Below are positions 57,918-64,000 of a stretch of 64,000 bases of DNA, piece after piece (the stretch's first letter is position 1; every line of letters starts with the position of its first letter). Under the pieces are notes generated by a model. That model was not told the origin of the DNA and ran no database searches. It saw only the letters and a program-made list of their open reading frames with translations. The stretch covers positions 2,790,001 to 2,854,000 of the forward strand of contig NZ_OZ186815.1 in NCBI RefSeq assembly GCF_964273065.1, read 5' to 3'. This stretch comes from Nocardiopsis dassonvillei_B. Its GTDB lineage: Bacteria > Actinomycetota > Actinomycetes > Streptosporangiales > Streptosporangiaceae. The position numbers and the translations under genes are program-made.

Positions 57918-59905
57918 GCAAGCTCCGCGACCTCGGCCGCGCCACGCTCCTGGGAGCCGCCCTGCTCGGCCTCACCTACCTGGTGATGCTCACCGGTGTC
58001 ATCATGGGCTCCTGGTGGGTCTTCGCGATCGGCGCGGCCGGCAGCTACGCCATGGACGCGCTGCTGCTCCACAGACTGCAGGACCTGGCCAAGCTGGTCC
58101 AGCAGATCCGTCTGGGCATCACACCGCGTGCCCTGCTGCGCCAGCTGCTCGTACTGGGCCTGCTCATCACCACGACCACGGCCACCTCCGCCGGCATCGG
58201 CATGGTCCTGCTGGCGTTCCTGCTGCTCTTCGGCCTCCAGCTGGTGGCGGGCATCGCCGCCCGGATGCTGCGCGCCTCGCGCAAGCTGCCGATCGTCACC
58301 CGCAACATCGACCTGACCGCCCTGAACATCCCCGACAGCCCGCCCATGCCGCTCGTCCGCGAGCCGATGAGCAGGCTGCTGCCGCTGGACGCCTTCCTGG
58401 TCTTCGGTGTCGTGGGGTACGTGTGGTTCGGCTCTCCCTGGGCCGTGGCGGCCGGTGCGGTCCTGACCATCGGCGTCACCGTCCTGGCGGTGCTGATGCT
58501 GGCGTGGCACATCCGCCGGGCCCGCACCATCCCCTCCCCCGAGAAGGTCATGGAGTTCACCCAGGCGTGGCTGGACTCCTACCGCCCCGAGGTCGTCCTG
58601 TACTTCTCCGGTTCGGCCGACTCCGCCTACCAGGTGAACATGTGGCTGGACACCATGGCCCGGCTGCCCCGGCGCGGGATCGTCGTGCTGCGCGAGCGCG
58701 TCATCGCCGCCCAGCTGGCGCCGACCCCCGTCCCGGTGCTGTGCGTGCCCGTCTCCACCGACCTGATGGCACTGGACTTCGGCCCCGCCCGCGTGGCCCT
58801 GTACCCGGCCAACACCGGCAAGAACATCCACATGCTGCGCAACCCGATGATCAAGCACGTGTTCATCGGGCACGGCGACAGCGACAAGATCGCCAGCGTC
58901 AACCCGTTCAGCAAGGTCTACGACGAGGTGTGGACCGCCGGGCGGGCCGGGCTGGACCGGTACGTGCGCGCCCAGGTGGGCGTGCGCCCGGACGAGATCG
59001 TCGAGGTGGGCCGCCCCCAGCTGGACTCGATCCGCACCGACACCGCACCCAACGCGGTCCGGACGGTGCTGTACGCCCCGACCTGGGAGGGGTGGACCGA
59101 CGAGCCCGGCAACACCTCGCTGATCGACGCCGGCCCCACCCTGATCGAGCACCTGCTCAAGGCCGAGCCGCGGGTGCGCGTGCTGTACAAGCCCCACCCG
59201 TTCACCGGCGTGCGCTCGGCCCGGGCGCGCCGCGCACACCAGAGGATCGTCGCGCTGCTGGAGGCCGCGAACAGGACCGCCGGACACGGCGAGCGGAACG
59301 GGACGGCACTGGCCGAACTGGACCGCCGACTGGCCGCCTTCGACGACGACCGGGGCACCACCGACGAGGCCCACAACTCACGGGAGGAGGGCCGCACCGA
59401 CCCCGGGGTCATCGAGGAGATGGCCGTCCTCACCGAGAAGTGGCACCAGGTGTACTGGGAGGGCCAGCCCGACACCGCGCACCTGGTGATCCAGGGGCCG
59501 CGGCCGTCGCTGTACTCCTGCTTCAACCAGGCCGACCTGCTCATCAGCGACATCTCCAGCGTGGTGGCCGACTTCGTCGCCACCGAGAAGCCCTACGCGA
59601 TCACCAACTGCGAGGGCATCACCCACGAGGAGTTCCGGGTCAAGCACCCGACATCCAGCGCTGCGTACATGCTCCTGCCCGACGCGGAGGGCCTGGACAC
59701 CGCGCTGGCCGCCGTGCACCTGCGCGAGGCGGACGAACTCGCCGAGCAGCGCCGGGAACTGCGCACCTACCTCCTGGGGCCCTCGGACGTCAGCTCCATG
59801 AGCCGTTTCACCGCCGCCGTCGACGACCTCTACGCGCGCGCCGCCGAACTGCGGCCGCTGTCACCCCTCGGCAAGGAGACCCCTGCCGAGCTCACCAGCC
59901 CTTGA
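57914..59905 (+). CDS. CDP-glycerol/ribitol glycerophosphotransferase-like membrane protein (copy 2)
   Basis: The 663-residue paralogue of the 54144 gene: membrane spans at about 12-50, 75-112 and 155-195, then IKHVFIGHGDSDKIASVNPF, VLYAPTWEGWTDEPGNTS, VLYKPHPFTGVRSARARRA, CFNQADLLISDISSVVADFVATEKPYAI. Starts at GTG overlapping the upstream stop. The divergence from copy 1 in the catalytic half suggests the two enzymes add different units or act at different stages, for example primer and polymer or alternating polyols. Confidence 0.75.
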   Translation: MSKLRDLGRATLLGAALLGLTYLVMLTGVIMGSWWVFAIGAAGSYAMDALLLHRLQDLAKLVQQIRLGITPRALLRQLLVLGLLITTTTATSAGIGMVLLAFLLLFGLQLVAGIAARMLRASRKLPIVTRNIDLTALNIPDSPPMPLVREPMSRLLPLDAFLVFGVVGYVWFGSPWAVAAGAVLTIGVTVLAVLMLAWHIRRARTIPSPEKVMEFTQAWLDSYRPEVVLYFSGSADSAYQVNMWLDTMARLPRRGIVVLRERVIAAQLAPTPVPVLCVPVSTDLMALDFGPARVALYPANTGKNIHMLRNPMIKHVFIGHGDSDKIASVNPFSKVYDEVWTAGRAGLDRYVRAQVGVRPDEIVEVGRPQLDSIRTDTAPNAVRTVLYAPTWEGWTDEPGNTSLIDAGPTLIEHLLKAEPRVRVLYKPHPFTGVRSARARRAHQRIVALLEAANRTAGHGERNGTALAELDRRLAAFDDDRGTTDEAHNSREEGRTDPGVIEEMAVLTEKWHQVYWEGQPDTAHLVIQGPRPSLYSCFNQADLLISDISSVVADFVATEKPYAITNCEGITHEEFRVKHPTSSAAYMLLPDAEGLDTALAAVHLREADELAEQRRELRTYLLGPSDVSSMSRFTAAVDDLYARAAELRPLSPLGKETPAELTSP

Positions 59906-59930
59906 CCCGGGCCTCACAAAGGCAACGATC

Positions 59931-61370
59931 ATGAAGCGCATCCTCATGCGGTCCAGGAAGGACCCGTTCCGCATCGTCCACGCGGGCGCCGCCATCGAAG
60001 AGAACGTCTTCGGCAACAACGTCGGGAACCTCATCTTCAGCCAGGCCTCGCACAAGACGCTCCAGACGTCGGACACGGAGGTGGTCGCCAACGGCTTCCG
60101 TGCCGACGCCTCTGAGGCGGACCGGATCAACGAGGAGTACGACGCGTTCGTGGTGCCCCTGGCCAACGCGTTCCGCACCTCCTTCGTGGGCCACCTGAAC
60201 AAGCTCAGCTCACTCATCGAGAAACTGACCATCCCGGTGGTGGTCCTGGGCGTGGGGGCCCAGTCGAACCTCGACTACGACCTGGACCGTATGGAGCCGC
60301 TGAACGCTCCCGTACGGCGCTTCGTCTCGGCCGTCCTGGACCACTCCGCGAGCATCGGTGTGCGCGGCGAGTTCACCGAGCGGTACCTGAAGAGCCTCGG
60401 CTTCAACGACGTCGAGGTGATCGGCTGTCCGTCGATGTTCATGTACGGGGACCGGCTGTCCGTCACCAAGAAGGTGGCGGAACTCGACTCCGGATCGGCC
60501 GTCGCCGTCAACGCCTCGCGCAGCGCGCTGGGCGCCGGCGACGTGGGCGGCATCGTCAGCTCGAACTTCGAGCGCTACCCGAACATGCGCTACTTCGCCC
60601 AGGAGACGAAGGACCTGGCGCTGCTGTACTGGGGCGACGCCTCCGCGGTGGAGGACCGGCACAATCCGATGCCCGTCCACCGGACCCATCCCCTGTTCCT
60701 CCAGAACAAGGTGAACGTCCACCTGGACCCGGCGACCTGGATCGACGCACTGCGCGACCACGACTTCTCCTTCGGCACCCGCATCCACGGCAACATCGCC
60801 GCGCTGCTGGCCGGAACCCCGGCCGTGGTCCTGTGCCACGACTCGCGCACCCTGGAGCTGTGCCGGTACTTCGACATCCCGCACCGGCTCATCCGGGACC
60901 TGGCATCGGACGTGGACGCCGCCGAGCTGTACCGCGAGGCCGACTACTCCGCGATGCATGCCGGGCACGCCGAGCGGTTCTTCCGCTTCACCTCCTTCCT
61001 GGAGAAGAACGGGCTCTCCCACGTGCACCAGCCCGGGGAGGACGGGGGTGCCGCCTTCGAGGAACGCGTGCGCGCGACGGCCTACCCGCCCGCCGTGGAC
61101 GCCTGGACGAGTGCCGAGGCGGGGGTGAGCGACCGCATCGGCTGGCTCCGTGCCCGCCATCTGGAGAGCGAGGCGGCCCGCACGGAGCTGGCCAAGCAGG
61201 TGCGCTCCCTGGAGAAGAGCACCGAGCAGAGGTTCAAGGCCCTGGAGAAGCGGCTGAAGGCCGCTGAGAACAAGGCGGCCAAGGCGGAGAAGGCCGCGCA
61301 GCAGTCGGTCACGGCCAGGGTGCGCAGGCCCTTCGGGCGGGTCCTGCGCAAGGCGGGGCTCCGCCGCTGA
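59931..61370 (+). CDS. Polysaccharide pyruvyltransferase family protein (copy 1)
   Basis: The 479-residue protein has the CsaB/WcaK-type fold: NVFGNNVGNLIFSQASHKTL, VPLANAFR, VVLGVGAQSNLDYDL, SIGVRGEFTERYLKSLGF, EVIGCPSMFMYG and FGTRIHGNIAALLAGTPAVV. Such enzymes add a ketal-linked pyruvate from phosphoenolpyruvate to a sugar or polyol. The last 80 residues form a charged coiled coil (LAKQVRSLEKSTEQRFKALE, then KRLKAAENKAAKAEKAA) ending in a basic tail. It is 25 bp behind the glycerophosphotransferase, so the teichoic polymer is the likely acceptor. Confidence 0.8.
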   Translation: MKRILMRSRKDPFRIVHAGAAIEENVFGNNVGNLIFSQASHKTLQTSDTEVVANGFRADASEADRINEEYDAFVVPLANAFRTSFVGHLNKLSSLIEKLTIPVVVLGVGAQSNLDYDLDRMEPLNAPVRRFVSAVLDHSASIGVRGEFTERYLKSLGFNDVEVIGCPSMFMYGDRLSVTKKVAELDSGSAVAVNASRSALGAGDVGGIVSSNFERYPNMRYFAQETKDLALLYWGDASAVEDRHNPMPVHRTHPLFLQNKVNVHLDPATWIDALRDHDFSFGTRIHGNIAALLAGTPAVVLCHDSRTLELCRYFDIPHRLIRDLASDVDAAELYREADYSAMHAGHAERFFRFTSFLEKNGLSHVHQPGEDGGAAFEERVRATAYPPAVDAWTSAEAGVSDRIGWLRARHLESEAARTELAKQVRSLEKSTEQRFKALEKRLKAAENKAAKAEKAAQQSVTARVRRPFGRVLRKAGLRR

Positions 61371-61408
61371 TCCCCCCGTCCCCCCACCACCGACCCACAA
61401 GGACCACC

Positions 61409-62899
61409 ATGACCCGCGTTCTGCTGCGTGCGGGCCGCAGCCCCTTCGCCCCGGCCTCTCCCAGCGAGGTCATCCACCGGAACCTGATCGCGACGAACAC
61501 GGGCAACCTGCTGTTCAGCGATGCCGTGTGGAAGTTCCTCGACACACCCGGAGCCGAGATCACGCCCAACCGGTACCGGGTGGACCCCAAGGACGCCGGC
61601 CGCATCAACGAGGAGTACGACGTCTTCGTCGTTCCCCTGGCCAACGCCTTCCGGCCGTCGTTCCGGCACCACCTGAAGGACCTGAGCGACCTCATCGAGC
61701 AGTTGAGCATCCCCGTGGTGGTCTTCGGCGTGGGCGCCCAGTCGGGGGTGGACTACGACCCGGCCCCGATGGCCCCGGTCGAGGAGGAGGTCCGCCGGTT
61801 CTGCTCCCTGGTGCTCGACCGGTCGCCGTCCATCGGCGTGCGCGGCGAGTTCACGGAGCGGTACCTCAGGGGTCTCGGCTTCAACGACGTCGAGGTCATC
61901 GGCTGCCCGTCCATGTTCATGTACGGGCGCGACCTCCAGGTGCACAAGAAGGCCGGGACGCTGGACCCGTCGGCGCGGCTCGCCGTCAACGTGTCCTTCC
62001 CGTCCGGGAACATCCCGGGCAGCACCATCGGCGACGGGGTGATCAACCGACTGGTCGACGCCGCCCTGGACCGGTACCCGGACGTGGAGTACGTGGCCCA
62101 GGAGCTCAAGGACCTGGAGCTGCTGTACTGGGGCGACGTGTCGGAGGCGGCCGGGGAGAGCGACCCGGTGCCCTCGCTCCGGTCGCACCGGCTGCTGACC
62201 GAGGACCGGATGCGGCTGTACTACGACACGCCCGTGTGGATCGACGCTTTGCGGGACCGCGACTTCGTGTTCGGCACCCGCATCCACGGCAACGTCGCGG
62301 CGCTGCTGGCGGGCACTCCGGCCGTGGTCCTGTGCCACGACTCACGCACGCTGGAGTTGTGCCGGTACTTCGACATCCCGCACCGGACCGTCGACGAGCT
62401 GCCGGAGGAGGGCCTCGGGGACCTGCCCGCGCGCCTGTACGAGGAGGCGGACTTCTCCGCGGTGGTGGAGGGGCACGGGGAGCGGTTCGACCGCCTCGTC
62501 TCCTTCATGGACCGGCACGGGCTGGACCACGTCCACCGGCCCGACCGGGACGGCGGCCTGGCGTTCGAGGCCCGGCTGGCGGCCGTGGAGCATCACCCCG
62601 GGGTGAGTGCCTGGCGCGGCGGGGACGACGGCGACCTGGGGTACCGGCTGGCGTGGCTGCGGGAGGCGGACAAGCGTGCGCGCACCCGTGCCTCCGCCTC
62701 CGAGGCCCGCGTCCGGGAGCTGACCCGCAAGGTGACGGCCCTGGAGAAGAAGGCCGGGCAGGTGGACGAGCTGGCCAGGACGCTCACCCTTACGGCCAAG
62801 CGGATCGAGAAGCTGGAGAAGGCGGCGGCCGCCACGCCCTACCGGCGGCTGCGCCGCCTCGGCGGCCGGGTGCTGCGACGCCTCGGCCTGCGCCGCTGA
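61409..62899 (+). CDS. Polysaccharide pyruvyltransferase family protein (copy 2)
   Basis: The 496-residue paralogue of the preceding gene shares VPLANAFRPSFRHHLKDLSD, VVFGVGAQSGVDYD, SIGVRGEFTERYLRGLGF, EVIGCPSMFMYG, FGTRIHGNVAALLAGTPAVV and a C-terminal coiled coil with basic end (RRLGGRVLRRLGLRR). Two adjacent copies suggest two pyruvylation sites, or a heteromeric enzyme held together by the coiled coils. Last gene of the unit; a very strong terminator follows. Confidence 0.8.
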   Translation: MTRVLLRAGRSPFAPASPSEVIHRNLIATNTGNLLFSDAVWKFLDTPGAEITPNRYRVDPKDAGRINEEYDVFVVPLANAFRPSFRHHLKDLSDLIEQLSIPVVVFGVGAQSGVDYDPAPMAPVEEEVRRFCSLVLDRSPSIGVRGEFTERYLRGLGFNDVEVIGCPSMFMYGRDLQVHKKAGTLDPSARLAVNVSFPSGNIPGSTIGDGVINRLVDAALDRYPDVEYVAQELKDLELLYWGDVSEAAGESDPVPSLRSHRLLTEDRMRLYYDTPVWIDALRDRDFVFGTRIHGNVAALLAGTPAVVLCHDSRTLELCRYFDIPHRTVDELPEEGLGDLPARLYEEADFSAVVEGHGERFDRLVSFMDRHGLDHVHRPDRDGGLAFEARLAAVEHHPGVSAWRGGDDGDLGYRLAWLREADKRARTRASASEARVRELTRKVTALEKKAGQVDELARTLTLTAKRIEKLEKAAAATPYRRLRRLGGRVLRRLGLRR

Positions 62900-62910
62900 G
62901 GCGTTCTCGA

Positions 62911-62955
62911 ACGCGGATGGGCCCCGGACCGTGCAGGTCCGGGGCCCATCCGCGT
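62911..62955. terminator. Strong bidirectional terminator
   Basis: Perfect 20-bp stem (arms 62911-62930 and 62936-62955, core GGGCCCCGGACC) with a 5-nt loop. It lies 11 bp after the pyruvyltransferase stop and 11 bp beyond the leftward small-peptide stop, so it can end both transcripts. Confidence 0.85.
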
Positions 62956-62966
62956 CACGGGAGGTG

Positions 62967-63086
62967 TCACCAGCCGCCGTCGGCCTCGTCGGTGTCCAGT
63001 GGTGCGAGTACTCCGAAGGTGCCCTCGTCGTCGTAGAAGTGCTCCTCGCCCTCCTCGTACTCGTCCTCTTCGAAGTGCGGCGCCAT
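62967..63086 (-). CDS. Very acidic 39-residue peptide
   Basis: Reads MAPHFEEDEYEEGEEHFYDD, then EGTFGVLAPLDTDEADGGW, from the ATG at 63084-63086. GGGGAGAGC lies about nine bases upstream, and a shared terminator follows. About 40 per cent of residues are Asp or Glu. No membrane segment or Cys. It could be a stand-alone regulatory peptide, a peptide-type natural product precursor, or noise; no modification enzyme is nearby. The strand, ribosome binding site and terminator make it worth keeping. Confidence 0.45.
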   Translation of the reverse strand: MAPHFEEDEYEEGEEHFYDDEGTFGVLAPLDTDEADGGW

Positions 63087-63481
63087 AGGTGCTCTCCCCG
63101 GTCGTCCAGCTGGTCGGTGGTCCCGGAAGAGGACGCGGGTTCGGGCAAGCGCGTTGTCATAAAAGCCCCATATATCTACAAAAGGCGCATGTATCCGCGG
63201 GGCCCCGGGGCTCGCGGGGTGTGAGGTCGGACACTGTTTTCGCAGATCAGGGCACGCGACGACACAGATTTCATCTCGACTGGACAACGTCCACCCCGTA
63301 ATGGCCAGATCCGGACAAAGCCACCGGATACTGAAGCGGCAGGGCATTCCCCGAGCGCCGTCATCCCTCCGGCGCCCAGCCGCGCGCCCGGACCACGGCC
63401 GCCGCCCCCTGCCCCCACCTTCACCGAGCCCAAGGCACACCCTTGTCCTCTTCTGCTGTCCCGAGCCCCGTGCTCGACACA
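63087..63481. other. Intergenic region with candidate promoters
   Basis: 395 bp without a confident gene. It contains an AT-rich patch at 63154-63190, with a possible rightward promoter TTGTCA (63154-63159), 17 nt, TACAAA (63177-63182). The opposite strand of the same patch could drive the small acidic peptide gene. Confidence 0.35.
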
Positions 63482-64000
63482 ATGCGCGCGCCCGTGTCCC
63501 GGCGCCGCGACGACATCGAGGGACTCCGCGCCGTCGCGGCCGTCCTCATCGCCGTCTACCACATCTGGTTCGGCACGGTCTCCGGTGGCGTCGACGTCTT
63601 CCTGCTGCTCACCGGCTTCCTCGTCACGGGGTCGATGGTGCGGTCGCTGGAGCGCGACGGCCGCATCGGCATCGGCGCGTTCTGGAGCCGCACCGTCCGG
63701 CGCCTCTCCCCCGCGGGCGCGGTGGTCCTGGGCGCGGTCCTGGCCGGAACCCTCCTGTTCCTGCCGCGGTCGTCCTGGACCGCCGTCATCGCCGACGTGC
63801 AGGCCGCCGCGCTCTACCACGCCAACTGGCACCTGGCGCTGGGCTCGGTCGACTACATGGCGCGGGACACCGCCTCCAGCCCCGTCCAGCACTTCTGGTC
63901 GCTGGGCGTGCAGGGCCAGTTCTACCTGCTGTGGCCGCTGCTGCTCACCGCCGTCGCCCTGGTCGCCGTGCGGCTGGGCGGGCGGGTGCGGGCCGCCGCG
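63482..64000 (+). CDS. OafA-type membrane acyltransferase (partial, 3' end off the window)
   Basis: The visible 173 codons match the acyltransferase 3 family: DDIEGLRAVAAVLIAVYHIW (with the catalytic-type His), GGVDVFLLLTGFLVTGSMVRSLERDGRI, FWSRTVRRLSPAGAVVLGAV and PVQHFWSLGVQGQFYLLWPLLL. These enzymes O-acylate surface polysaccharides or other cell-surface glycans at the membrane, which fits the neighbouring teichoic acid genes. Start at ATG 63482; an in-frame TTG at 63443 and GTG at 63470 are alternatives. The C-terminus is cut by the window edge. Confidence 0.8.
   Translation, partial: MRAPVSRRRDDIEGLRAVAAVLIAVYHIWFGTVSGGVDVFLLLTGFLVTGSMVRSLERDGRIGIGAFWSRTVRRLSPAGAVVLGAVLAGTLLFLPRSSWTAVIADVQAAALYHANWHLALGSVDYMARDTASSPVQHFWSLGVQGQFYLLWPLLLTAVALVAVRLGGRVRAAA

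Noticed and set aside
1..64000. Search by eye for tRNA or rRNA genes
   Set aside because: No cloverleaf with a GTTCGAATC-type T-arm or rRNA-like sequence was seen; a covariance scan would be needed to be certain.

Overview
This window is a piece of a very GC-rich actinobacterial chromosome. Signs of this are the near-universal G/C third positions, frequent GTG starts, many 4-bp ATGA/GTGA gene overlaps, an XRE/DUF397 pair, an F420-type oxidoreductase and polyol-phosphate teichoic acid genes with pyruvyltransferases. The gene content fits Nocardiopsis or a close relative; that name is an inference, since no rRNA or other marker gene is present.

Layout. 1-3.1 kb: a leftward operon of five overlapping genes around a BtaA-like (DUF3419) enzyme. 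3.3-6.8 kb: a small unknown gene, a one-spacer type I-E CRISPR remnant, a leftward operon of three unknown genes, and a divergent XRE regulator with its DUF397 partner. 6.9-7.9 kb: a complete IS982-family element ending 8 bp before a GNAT gene. 8.4-16.8 kb: fatty-acid desaturase with a STAS protein, a PrsW-type membrane protein, a two-gene membrane operon divergent from a TetR gene with clear palindromic operators, and a NUDIX hydrolase. 17-24.5 kb: six tandem paralogous DUF3592-like membrane proteins in an A-B-A-B-C-C order plus one further membrane protein. 24.6-26.1 kb: Nnr metabolite repair.

26.3-29.2 kb holds the most unusual locus: a PGRP-type peptidoglycan amidase interrupted by a 330-residue intein. 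The intein carries the class 3 (WCT) signature as well as Cys1, and its homing endonuclease looks decayed. The amidase gene also has a likely internal start for its C-terminal domain, and a stand-alone paralogue of that domain follows. An excalibur-domain protein converges on it.

29.4-42.3 kb is a polyamine region: a class III aminotransferase divergent from an aldehyde dehydrogenase, a PotABCD-type transporter, an FAD amine oxidase, then the leftward DUF4178-DUF2617-small membrane protein-DUF350-spermidine synthase operon. 42.5-46.4 kb has a rhodanese and small membrane or unknown proteins, followed by a tandem 181-bp repeat. 47-52.2 kb is a dihydropyrimidine/hydantoin catabolic operon (beta-ureidopropionase, dihydropyrimidinase, F420 oxidoreductase, NCS1 transporter). 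52.3-62.9 kb is a wall teichoic acid region: two copies of a TarIJ-like cytidylyltransferase/reductase plus glycerophosphotransferase-like pair, then two polysaccharide pyruvyltransferases. The window closes with a tiny acidic peptide gene and the start of an OafA-type acyltransferase.

All functions are read from motifs and gene order by eye; no database search or structure prediction was run.
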